DNA of 35,619 bases, from NCBI GenBank assembly GCA_016789125.1, contig JAEUNU010000103.1, positions 1 through 35,619 on the forward strand, read 5' to 3'. The notes beneath the pieces are model-generated. The model saw only the letters and a program-made list of their open reading frames with translations. It was not told the origin of the DNA and did not search any database. Positions 6,941-14,512 of the stretch are shown here, in pieces. Source of the stretch: Zoogloea sp. GTDB taxonomy: Bacteria > Pseudomonadota > Gammaproteobacteria > Burkholderiales > Rhodocyclaceae. Made by a program: the position numbers and the translations under genes. Each line of letters begins with the position of its first letter. Within the stretch, counting starts at the first letter, position 1.

Positions 6941-9112
6941 ATGAACGATATCGGTTTGAAACAGACACTGAGACATCTTCACAATGCGCTCTCTGATCAT
7001 GAGTCACGCTTTTCTAGAGAAATTGAGGCAGTCTATGAACTGGAAAATGACTTTCTGACCGAACTCCAACGTATCGAGGCGGACGAGCAGTGCCTGAGCA
7101 TCGGCATCATGGGGCAGGTGAAGGCCGGCAAGAGCAGCTTTCTCAACGCGCTGCTGTTCGACGGCCAGCCTGTCCTCCCGGAAGCTGCCACGCCCAAGAC
7201 GGCCAACCTCACCCGGATTACCTACGGCGAGCAGCCGCAGTTGTCGGTGCACTACTACAGCCCGGAAGAATGGGAGGGTTTCACTCAGGCTGCGGCCAGC
7301 GAGGCAGACAGCGTGTCCACCCGGGTCGCCCGCGACCTGCTGCAGATGGTGAAGACACACGGCATCGACGTGGCGGAGGTGCTGGCCCGATGCACGGAGA
7401 CGTTCCCGGCGACCGGAGTGGCCGACCTGATGGGGCGTCTCAACGACTACGTGGGCGAAAACGGCCGCTATACGGCGCTGGCCAAGTTCACGGAAATCCA
7501 GCTACCGCTGCCTGAGCTGCATGGTTTCGAGATCATCGACACGCCGGGCATGAACGATCCGGTGGAGAGCCGCACCCAGAAGACGCGCGAATACATGGCC
7601 CGGTGCGACGTGGTGTTCTTCCTGTCGCGCTGCAGCCAGTTTCTGGATCAGTCCGACATGGAGCTTCTCGGCAAGCATTTGCCGGTCAAAGGCATCAAGC
7701 GCCTGGTGCTGGTGGCCGGGCAACTGGACGGGGTCATTTCGGACGATGGCTTCGATCGGGCATCCCTTGCCGAAACCGAGAAAAATGTGCGCACCCGTCT
7801 TGCCCGCCGCGCCGAAGCAGAGATGGAGCAACAGGCGGCACAGCGCGAACAAGGGGGCAATGGTAAAGTCGCCGCGCTCCTGCGCAGCCTGAAGACCCCG
7901 ATTCTCGCCAGCACCTATGCCCACGGCTACGCCCATTGGGATGAATCCCGCTGGGGCAAGGGGATGCGCCACATGCACCAGGAGCTGACGGGAATGGCCA
8001 AAGACTCCTGGGGTAACTACACGTTCACGCGGGAGGACTGGGAGCGCATCGGCAATTTCGGTGCCCTGACGGCGGCCTACGAGAGTGCGCGGCAGGACAA
8101 GCTCCCGCTGCTCCGGGCGCGGCGGGACGATCTCATGCCGCGAACGCGGGAGAATCTGGCCAACGCGCTCGACGAACTGGCTGCCGCCGCCGAACATCGC
8201 ATGGCCCGGCTCAAGACAGGCGACATCAAGTCCATAGAAGCGAATACCCGCGCCTGCGAAGGCAAGATGGCCGGCATCGCCGATAAACTGCGCGGCATCA
8301 TAAATTTGGAAGTCGAAAAAGCTCGCAGTACGGCCGGCACGGTCAAGGCCGAATTGCAGAATGGAATTGGCGCCGCCTCGAATCTACAGACGAGAACCGG
8401 GACGAAAAAAGAGAAAACCGGGGAATACACGATCAGCACCTCCACTTGGTACAAGCCTTGGACGTGGGGCGACAAGGAGACGATCGAAGAATTCTCCTAT
8501 GTGACCTATGAATACATTGCCGCGGCGGATGCCGTGGAGCGGCTGGTCAACTATGCCAACGAGAGCGCCGCAAGCCTGTCGCGGACCTTCAACAACATCA
8601 TCAACATGACCCGCTTGCGCGCCGAGCTCAAGCGCTCACTGATCGACGAACTCACCACCGGAAACCAGGGATTCGACCCCGCAGAATTCCGCCGCACGCT
8701 GGAAGGTACGCTCAACGCCCTGAAGCTCCCGACACTCAAGCTCGACATCGGCGACTGCGGGCAACTGATCAGCGACAAATTCTCGGGCAACATCCGCAAG
8801 GACAAGAAGATCGCAGCCCTGCGCGAAACCCTTCGTGAATCGCTGGCGTTGGTGCACGGCAAGTTACTGGGCAGCTTCGAAGCGGCGCTGAAGAAGCTCT
8901 GCGACGAACTGGAGGCAGGCCGCGACAGCCTGGAACAAAAACTCACGGCGAGCCTGAGGGACGAACTAGCTCAACTCCGCAGCGATTTCACCAACAGGGA
9001 AGCGGAGATCAAGGCTTACGAGGACTTAGTCCAAACCTGCCGAAAAGAATTGAAAAATTGGGCTGAAGCTGCCGTTCGGACAGCATCCGTTGATCACATT
9101 GGGGCCGATTAA
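6941..9112 (+). CDS. Dynamin-like GTPase 3
   Basis: A 723-residue GTPase with G1 GQVKAGKSS (58-66), G3 DTPG (200-203) and, where G4 is expected, AGQLDG (259-264) in place of the usual NKxD. A stretch of about 50 helical residues precedes the G domain, and long helices with a final coiled coil (about 640-710) follow. I chose ATG 6941 over the in-frame TTG at 6935 because AAGGA at 6930-6934 sits six bases before the ATG and none before the TTG. It follows GTPase 2 after 15 bases, so the three are co-transcribed. The non-standard G4 may weaken guanine specificity. The role in membrane remodelling or defence is inferred from family and context. Confidence 0.87.
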   Translation: MNDIGLKQTLRHLHNALSDHESRFSREIEAVYELENDFLTELQRIEADEQCLSIGIMGQVKAGKSSFLNALLFDGQPVLPEAATPKTANLTRITYGEQPQLSVHYYSPEEWEGFTQAAASEADSVSTRVARDLLQMVKTHGIDVAEVLARCTETFPATGVADLMGRLNDYVGENGRYTALAKFTEIQLPLPELHGFEIIDTPGMNDPVESRTQKTREYMARCDVVFFLSRCSQFLDQSDMELLGKHLPVKGIKRLVLVAGQLDGVISDDGFDRASLAETEKNVRTRLARRAEAEMEQQAAQREQGGNGKVAALLRSLKTPILASTYAHGYAHWDESRWGKGMRHMHQELTGMAKDSWGNYTFTREDWERIGNFGALTAAYESARQDKLPLLRARRDDLMPRTRENLANALDELAAAAEHRMARLKTGDIKSIEANTRACEGKMAGIADKLRGIINLEVEKARSTAGTVKAELQNGIGAASNLQTRTGTKKEKTGEYTISTSTWYKPWTWGDKETIEEFSYVTYEYIAAADAVERLVNYANESAASLSRTFNNIINMTRLRAELKRSLIDELTTGNQGFDPAEFRRTLEGTLNALKLPTLKLDIGDCGQLISDKFSGNIRKDKKIAALRETLRESLALVHGKLLGSFEAALKKLCDELEAGRDSLEQKLTASLRDELAQLRSDFTNREAEIKAYEDLVQTCRKELKNWAEAAVRTASVDHIGAD

Positions 9113-9233
9113 AGGATTAATCAGTCGATGACGCAGGTTTGCGCTGCTGGTGAGAGTGACTCGCCTCTACAGCCGATGAGCGGCCGCCTGTTGGATATGA
9201 GCTTCATGGATCTTGACCGAACCCAACCCGCTC

Positions 9234-9333
9234 CGACCAGACAACAAAAAGGCCACCCCCGCGAGGTTGGCTTTTTTGCTTGCAGATCAACAGCCTGCCG
9301 GAATCCGATGTGGAGCGGGCGATGGGAATCGAA
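9234..9333. repeat. Left direct repeat: copy of tRNA-Gly 3' end plus terminator (putative att site)
   Basis: These 100 bases match 20709-20808 with six substitutions and no gaps. The last 23 bases (9311-9333) are identical to the 3' end of the tRNA-Gly gene, including CCA, but the rest of the tRNA is absent. Such a displaced 3' fragment is what integration at a tRNA gene leaves at the far end of an element. The repeat is longer than a typical att core because the terminator is included. Confidence 0.75.
9246..9277. terminator. Terminator hairpin after the dynamin cluster
   Basis: An A-run, a GC-rich inverted repeat (GGCCACC with GGTTGGC around a short loop) and a T-run form a nearly symmetrical hairpin that can end transcription from either side. 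It is an imperfect copy of the hairpin at 20721-20752 and is part of the 100-bp direct repeat. Confidence 0.7.
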
Positions 9334-9351
9334 AACGTCGAGTGGCTCAGA

Positions 9352-9564
9352 TTAGGTTGCACAGCATTGTTTGCAAGCGGCTGAAAATAAAGCATCTTTC
9401 TTGCAGTGCGGTGCCGCATCACGGCCCTCGCCAGGCCCCGCATCTGGATCTGAACTGATCGTGCTCTCGCTGGGCAGCACCTCGCCGCGATCCGCTGCGC
9501 GCGCCAGCTGCCGGCCGCGCTGGAAATCGTCTTCGGTTCCCGTTTTGATCGTCAGCGTGCTCAT
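9352..9564 (-). pseudogene. TumA-like antitoxin gene fragment, copy 2 (truncated)
   Basis: Starts MSTLTIKTGTEDD like copy 3 at 10557-10763 and lacks one of its two phenylalanines after DD. It follows that sequence for about 40 residues (DNA from about 9453 to 9564) and then turns into unrelated sequence that stops at 9352. The HTH part expected in this family is missing. It lies downstream of the second GNAT gene, mirroring the order at 1-634. Confidence 0.6.
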
Positions 9565-9656
9565 TTGCAATTCTTCAAAATGATCCAATCCTGCTCGAAG
9601 GGCTTCCGGGTGACAGCCTGCGCCCTATCCCGTTTCCGGCTTGAACCGTGCGCAGA

Positions 9657-10178
9657 TCAGTGCGTCTCGTCGCCCCTTTTCTGCGATGCCTGGGCGGTTG
9701 CGAGCGGAAGAAACAGCGTCAGTGGCGTGTCTGGCAGCATGATGAAACCGTGGTGTCGGTAGAAGGTGGCAGCCGTGTCATCTTTGGCATCGACGATCAG
9801 GGCGTAGGCCGCAATCTCCGATCGGATTGCCCGCTCCAGCGCATCGGCCAGCAGCGCGCCGCCCAGGCCCTGCCCAGTGAAGGCTTCATCGACCGCCAGA
9901 CGCCCCATGCGAACGGCCGGCACGGTGGGGTAACGGGGCAGCTTCTTGCCGATGCCCGGGGGCAGGTCGGCCAGCAGCAGGCTTGCCGACGCGAGGGTGT
10001 AGTAGCCGGCGATGCGCTGCTCACCGGTCAGCGCAACGAAACAAGCCGCGACGCGGCGCCGGATGTCCTGGGTGACTTGCTCTCGCAGATAGCGGTCGAG
10101 CGCAGCGGAACCACAACGGAATTCGTTGCGCTCCTGGGCCGCATCGAGTGGCACGACGCGGAAGGGGGCGCTGCTCAT
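9657..10178 (-). CDS. GNAT-family acetyltransferase, probable toxin of the second DUF1778-GNAT module
   Basis: A 173-residue GNAT protein. The acetyl-CoA loop appears as AFTGQGLGGALL after the strand MGRLAVD, and the family's FYRHHGFIMLPD segment is near the end. The pattern fits TacT-like toxins that acetylate aminoacyl-tRNA; the target is inferred. Its ATG overlaps the stop of the DUF1778 gene (10175-10178), showing translational coupling. It differs clearly in sequence from the GNAT protein at 122-634, so the two are separate acquisitions and not a recent duplication. Confidence 0.87.
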   Translation of the reverse strand: MSSAPFRVVPLDAAQERNEFRCGSAALDRYLREQVTQDIRRRVAACFVALTGEQRIAGYYTLASASLLLADLPPGIGKKLPRYPTVPAVRMGRLAVDEAFTGQGLGGALLADALERAIRSEIAAYALIVDAKDDTAATFYRHHGFIMLPDTPLTLFLPLATAQASQKRGDETH

Positions 10179-10456
10179 TCGGCCTGCAGCAGCTTGCGAC
10201 GGCGCTCAAAGGCACGGTCCAGGGCCGGAGCGGACTGGGGCGGCGACAGCAGCGCCTGAGCAAAGCACTCCTGGTCTGCCAGCGAAAGCCGGACGATCTC
10301 AGCCTGCTCGATGGCGCGTTGGGCTGCGTCTTGTACGGCGGCAACCACGAAATCGGTCATGGTTCGCCCCTGCAACTCCGCGGCGCGCTTGAGCATCGCG
10401 TGCAGGTCGGTGCTGATTCGGGCTTCAAGCCGGGCGGTGGTGTTGGCTGCGGGCAT
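10175..10456 (-). CDS. DUF1778 ribbon-helix-helix antitoxin, second module
   Basis: A 93-residue protein with the ribbon-helix-helix start ARLEARISTDLHAMLKRAA, the conserved TDFVVAA helix and a C-terminal toxin-binding tail. I placed the start at ATG 10456, with AAGGAG about a dozen bases before it and a promoter beyond; the longer open frame from 10591 crosses that promoter. The gene is coupled to the acetyltransferase by a four-base overlap. Autorepression is likely from the palindrome over its promoter. Confidence 0.88.
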   Translation of the reverse strand: MPAANTTARLEARISTDLHAMLKRAAELQGRTMTDFVVAAVQDAAQRAIEQAEIVRLSLADQECFAQALLSPPQSAPALDRAFERRRKLLQAE

Positions 10457-10478
10457 GGCGTTGTTTCTCCTTTGATAA

Positions 10479-10499
10479 ATTATACGGCAGATTGCCGTA
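10479..10499 (-). promoter_or_regulatory. Promoter -10 box and palindromic operator of the second DUF1778-GNAT operon
   Basis: On the minus strand a perfect -10 box TATAAT (10484-10479) abuts a perfect 7-bp inverted repeat, TACGGCA (10483-10489) and TGCCGTA (10493-10499), with a 3-base centre. The overlap of palindrome and -10 box is typical for autoregulated toxin-antitoxin operons. No strong -35 box is visible. Confidence 0.65.
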
Positions 10500-10556
10500 C
10501 GACTCTTCTGTCTGCGTGATTCCAATCCGCTCCACGACCGTTGCCCAGCTTCCACC

Positions 10557-10763
10557 TCAGAAATTCTGGCCGGGCATCCCTTTGATGGCACGGAACAGCG
10601 CGAACCGCGCGGTGGTGATCAGCTTCACCACGTCCGCCGGGTCCTCGAAACTGGTCGTGCTCTCGCTGGGCAGTGCCTCGTTGCGATCCGCTGCGCGTGC
10701 CAGCTGGCGGCCTCGCTGGAAGAAATCGTCTTCGGTTCCCGTTTTGATCGTCAGCTTGCTCAT
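10557..10763 (-). pseudogene. TumA-like antitoxin gene fragment, copy 3 (truncated)
   Basis: The best preserved of three copies: MSKLTIKTGTEDDFFQRG, then SESTTSFEDPADVVKL and ALFRAIKGMPG, after which the frame ends. From memory, full-length relatives continue with an HTH (SITxIARRLxRDRSAV) at this point, so the DNA-binding half is missing. The family was described as the antitoxin of TumE-like toxins; no such toxin is seen here. The segment 10638-10763 is almost identical to 1-125. Confidence 0.6.
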
Positions 10764-10899
10764 GGGCAATCCCTCAAGCTGATCCAGCTCTGCCCGACGT
10801 GCTCTTCGATGTCTTTCAAGCTCACGAAGCCCCCGGTTTACGCCAACCGAAGCAAGGACGACGGCCCAGCCCCGAACAATGCTTAAGACATTAAACCTG

Positions 10900-10927
10900 T
10901 TGAACAGCCAGCACAGAAAATGATAAC
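10900..10927 (+). promoter_or_regulatory. Possible promoter for the gene at 10986
   Basis: TTGAAC (10900-10905) and GATAAC (10922-10927) are 16 bases apart in an AT-rich stretch about 60 bp before the start codon. Each box matches four of six consensus bases, so the call is weak. Confidence 0.3.
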
Positions 10928-10985
10928 GTCAACTTAATTAATACGATCCGCCTTTACCCTCAACCCACCCCCAGGAGCCTCACCC

Positions 10986-11453
10986 ATGTCCCAGGATCTC
11001 GTCTCCCTCCAGTTCGCCCCCGCCGATCTCGACGCCGTCGACAGCGCCCTCGCGGTGCTCGAAGCCAAGCTCGAGGCCCTCGTCACCCTCACCGCCGCAG
11101 AGCGCCGCAAGGCCATCAAGATGGGCGACAAGTCCGAGGTCTTCTGCCGCCAGACCGAGCTGGTGCTGCGCCAGAACCCCGGCATCGTGCCCTCCAATTT
11201 CGATCTCGCCGGCCTCCAGGAAGACCTCACCGCCCTCGACGCCCTGCGTCCGCGCCTGCAGCGCCTGCGTGCCCTCACCGATCGGGCCGACGACACCGAG
11301 CTGGCCCTCGGCAGCGACATCCTCAGCGCCTCCCTCGACGGCTACGCCCTGGCCAAGGTCGGCGGCAAGGGCACCGCCCTCGACACCCTCAAGGAGGCCA
11401 TGCAGACCCGCCTCTCCCGCAAGCCGCGCAAGCCCGGCACCCCCGCCGCCTGA
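10986..11453 (+). CDS. Unrecognised helical protein
   Basis: A 155-residue protein with GC-rich codon usage like the core genes and an AGGAG before the ATG. It is rich in Ala and Leu and charged residues, with no signal peptide or membrane span, and is likely almost all helix. The C-terminus is basic and proline-rich (SRKPRKPG). I do not recognise a domain. It stands alone between a toxin-antitoxin module and a repeat array, so the surroundings give no clear hint of its job. It could be cargo of the island or a displaced core gene. Confidence 0.75.
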   Translation: MSQDLVSLQFAPADLDAVDSALAVLEAKLEALVTLTAAERRKAIKMGDKSEVFCRQTELVLRQNPGIVPSNFDLAGLQEDLTALDALRPRLQRLRALTDRADDTELALGSDILSASLDGYALAKVGGKGTALDTLKEAMQTRLSRKPRKPGTPAA

Positions 11454-11580
11454 ACCCTCCCTGCTGCTGGCCGCCCGCGCCCCGCGGACGGCCGCGCGCC
11501 TTTACTGGCATCACTTTCGCCCCCCGGCCAGCCCCTTCCAGGCCTGCACCGCCGGATACCCCCCGAGCCCCCCGGATGTG

Positions 11581-11811
11581 CTCGCGATGAGCTCGACGCT
11601 TGTCGCGACGAGCGCCGTGCTCCTCGCGAGCAACTCGGCGCGGGTCGCGAGGAGCGCAATGCCCCTCCCGAGCAGCACAAACGTATCCGCGAGGAGCTCC
11701 GAGCTGCTCGGGAGAAGCCCAAAGCCCGTCGCGAGCAGCGCGAAGGTGCTCCCGAGCAGCGCGAACGTCCAGGGGAGGAGCTCAAGGGTGGTCGCGAGCA
11801 GCTCCGGCAAG
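11581..11811. repeat. Array of eleven 21-bp degenerate tandem repeats
   Basis: Eleven contiguous units of 21 bases, each close to STCGCGAGSAGC followed by a variable part ending STS. Because 21 is a multiple of three, several frames stay open. On the minus strand (reading 11846-11511) the array gives heptads of the form LLAxTxE. No convincing ribosome binding site supports that frame, so a coding role is unproven. It lies in a 547-bp stretch (11454-12000) without a recognisable gene, upstream of hsdM. Confidence 0.8.
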
Positions 11812-12000
11812 GAACGGAGCCCCCCGGGCGGGGAGACGGGCAACATCGGGCCAGGCGTGCCAAGATCGGGGAATCGGAGGACGCTCCGGCTTGGGCCGAG
11901 CAGATTCGGGCTTTATCATCCCAGGCCGATAGCGGGCAGCTTGACGCCGTTGCCCCCCCGCCGTTGCCCCCATGCCCCACCACCAGGAACCCCGTAGCGC

Positions 12001-13455
12001 ATGTTTGAACAAGCCTTCAAGAATATCGACGACGCCCTCTGGAAAGAGAGCGGCTGCACCACCGAGCTCGACTACACCGAACAGACCTCGTGGCTGCTCT
12101 TCCTCAAATACCTGGACGGGCTGGAGCAGGACAAGGCCGCCGAGGCCATGCTGGAAGGCAAGCGCTACACCTACATCCTCGACGCCCCCTACCGTTGGGA
12201 AAGCTGGGCCGCCCCCAAGGATGCCGACGGCAAGCTCGACCACAACGCCGCCATGACCGGCGACGATCTAGTGGACTTTGTCGATCGCAAGCTCTTTCCC
12301 TACCTGCACGGGTTCAAGCAGCGCGCCACCGGCCCCAACACCATTGAATACAAGATCGGCGAGGTCTTTGGCGAGATCAAGAACAAGATCCGCAGCGGCT
12401 ACACCCTGCGCGACATCATCGACCACGTTGACGCCCTGCGTTTCCGCTCCCAGGTCGAAAAGCACGAGCTGTCGGCCCTCTACGAAGAGAAGATCAAGCG
12501 CATGGGTAACGCCGGGCGCAACGGCGGCGAGTACTACACCCCCCGCCCGCTGATCCGCGCCATGATCCGGGTGGTCGACCCGCAGATCGGCGAGCGCATC
12601 TACGACGGAGCCTGTGGCTCGGCCGGTTTTCTGTGCGAAGCCCACGACTATCTCGCCGCCAAGCCCAATCTAGGCACCACCGATCTGAAGATCCTTCAGG
12701 AGCGCACTTTCTACGGCAAGGAGAAGAAGAGCCTCGCCTACGTGATTGCGATCATGAACATGATCCTGCACGGCATCGAGGCGCCCAACATCGTGCATAC
12801 CAACACCCTGGCCGAGAACCTCGCCGACATCCAGGACAAGGACCGGATGGACGTGATCCTCGCCAACCCGCCCTTCGGCGGCAAGGAACGCGCCGAGGTG
12901 CAGCAGAACTTCCCCATCCGCACCGGCGAAACCGCCTTCCTGTTCCTGCAGCACTTCATCAAGATGCTCAAGGCCGGCGGCCGCGCCGCCATCGTCATCA
13001 AGAACACCTTTCTGTCGAACACCGACAACGCCTCGGTGAGCCTGCGCAAGCTGCTGCTGCAAAGCTGCAACCTCCACACCATCCTCGACTGCCCCGGCGG
13101 CACCTTCCAGGGCGCCGGCGTAAAAACGGTGGTGCTGTTCTTCGACAAGGGCGCCCCCACGCGCCAGGTCTGGTACTACCGGCTCGACCCCGGCCGCAAC
13201 ATGGGCAAGACCAATCCGCTCAACGACGCCGACCTCGCCGAGTTCGTCGAACTGCAGAAATCCTTCGCCGACTCGGAAAAGAGCTGGAGCGTGGATGTCG
13301 CGGCAATCGATGCTGCTTCCCATGACTTGTCGGTGAAGAACCCCAAGGGCGGCGAGGAGGTTGTCCACCGTAGCCCGCAGGAAATCATGGACGAGATCGC
13401 CGCGCTGGACGCAGAGAGCGCGGAGGTGTTGGGGAAGATTCGGGGGTTGCTGTGA
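12001..13455 (+). CDS. hsdM: Type I restriction-modification system, DNA methyltransferase subunit HsdM
   Basis: A 484-residue N6-adenine methyltransferase. The N-terminal HsdM helical domain covers about residues 1-140. The catalytic domain shows GEYYTPRPL (176-184), the S-adenosylmethionine motif DGACGSAGF (202-210) and the catalytic NPPF (289-292). With HsdS it methylates adenine in a split target sequence, protecting host DNA. It begins the hsd operon and its stop overlaps the GTG start of hsdS (GTGA). All motifs are intact, so the enzyme should be active. Confidence 0.97.
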   Translation: MFEQAFKNIDDALWKESGCTTELDYTEQTSWLLFLKYLDGLEQDKAAEAMLEGKRYTYILDAPYRWESWAAPKDADGKLDHNAAMTGDDLVDFVDRKLFPYLHGFKQRATGPNTIEYKIGEVFGEIKNKIRSGYTLRDIIDHVDALRFRSQVEKHELSALYEEKIKRMGNAGRNGGEYYTPRPLIRAMIRVVDPQIGERIYDGACGSAGFLCEAHDYLAAKPNLGTTDLKILQERTFYGKEKKSLAYVIAIMNMILHGIEAPNIVHTNTLAENLADIQDKDRMDVILANPPFGGKERAEVQQNFPIRTGETAFLFLQHFIKMLKAGGRAAIVIKNTFLSNTDNASVSLRKLLLQSCNLHTILDCPGGTFQGAGVKTVVLFFDKGAPTRQVWYYRLDPGRNMGKTNPLNDADLAEFVELQKSFADSEKSWSVDVAAIDAASHDLSVKNPKGGEEVVHRSPQEIMDEIAALDAESAEVLGKIRGLL

Positions 13456-14501
13456 AGGCGGGGTGGGAGTTAAAGAAATTCGGCGAAGTTCTAGAAATCC
13501 GCAACGGAAAGAATCAACGAGAAGTTGAGTCGGAAGACGGGGCGTATCCAATCTTTGGCAGTGCAGGCAACGTCATGGGGTATGCGTCGGCGTACATTTG
13601 CGAGGCCGGCGCGACAATCATTGGGCGGAAAGGAAATATCAATACGCCTGTGTATTCGGAAACCAGATTCTGGAATGTTGACACCGCATTTGGTCTGGTT
13701 GCCAAGTCATCTCTTGACTGCAAATTTCTCTATTATTTCTGTCTGTCTTTTGATTTCGGTGCGCTTAATCGCGGCACAACCATACCGAGCTTGGTGAAGT
13801 CTGAGTTGCTCGAAATCTCGATGCCTCTGCCGCCACTTCCCGAGCAGCAACGCATCGTCGCTATCCTCGACGAAGCCTTCTACGGCATCGCCACCGCCAA
13901 AGCCAACGCCGAAAAGAACCTCCAGAACGCACGCGCCTTGTTTGAAAGCCACCTGCAGGCGGTTTTCACACAGCGGGGGGAGGGGTGGGTGAAAACTACG
14001 GTTGGAGACCAACTTACGCTTCAACGCGGCTTCGATATCACGAAAAGTGAGCAGCGAGAGGGTGATGTTCCGGTTGTGTCGAGTGGCGGCATAAAGAGCT
14101 TTCACGATACCCCAATGGTAAAAGCGCCTGGTGTTGTGATAGGGCGAAAGGGAACGCTTGGCAAGTGCTTTTATCTTGACCAAGATTACTGGCCGCACGA
14201 CACGACATTGTGGGTAAAAAATTTCAAGGGCAACGAACCGCGATTTATCTATTACTTGCTGCTGGGGTTGGATGTGAAGCATCTCGATTCAGGTTCGGCC
14301 AATCCTGCCCTGAATAGAAACCAGGTTCACCCGATCGAGATTTCGTGGCCACCGGTATCGAAACAAAAGGTGTTGATCCACCAGTTTGATGCGTTATCAG
14401 AAGAAACCCAACGCCTCGAATCCCTCTACCAGCGCAAGCTCGCCGCCCTCGACGAACTGAAGCAATCCCTGCTGCACCAGGCCTTCTCCGGCCAGCTCTG
14501 A
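13452..14501 (+). CDS. hsdS: Type I restriction-modification system, specificity subunit HsdS
   Basis: A 349-residue protein with two target-recognition domains (about 1-125 and 180-300), each containing an IGRKG stretch. They are separated by the conserved spacer with [12 protein letters not shown] (126-136) and closed by the matching C-terminal helix (about 315-349). Each domain reads one half of the bipartite target. The GTG start overlaps the hsdM stop. The recognition domains are visibly richer in A and T than the spacer helices, as expected for domains exchanged by recombination. It is somewhat short for the family but has both halves. Confidence 0.95.
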   Translation: MKAGWELKKFGEVLEIRNGKNQREVESEDGAYPIFGSAGNVMGYASAYICEAGATIIGRKGNINTPVYSETRFWNVDTAFGLVAKSSLDCKFLYYFCLSFDFGALNRGTTIPSLVKSELLEISMPLPPLPEQQRIVAILDEAFYGIATAKANAEKNLQNARALFESHLQAVFTQRGEGWVKTTVGDQLTLQRGFDITKSEQREGDVPVVSSGGIKSFHDTPMVKAPGVVIGRKGTLGKCFYLDQDYWPHDTTLWVKNFKGNEPRFIYYLLLGLDVKHLDSGSANPALNRNQVHPIEISWPPVSKQKVLIHQFDALSEETQRLESLYQRKLAALDELKQSLLHQAFSGQL

Positions 14502-14512
14502 CGAGACCCGCC

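Noticed and set aside
9128-9355. Small plus-strand frame after GTPase 3
   Set aside because: It reads through the terminator hairpin and the repeated tRNA fragment; no domain or credible start.
11581-11811. CRISPR array
   Set aside because: The 21-bp units are contiguous without spacers, and there are no cas genes.
11511-11846. Minus-strand heptad-repeat protein as a confirmed gene
   Set aside because: No clear ribosome binding site, and the openness of the frame follows from the 21-bp period; kept only as a possibility under the repeat.
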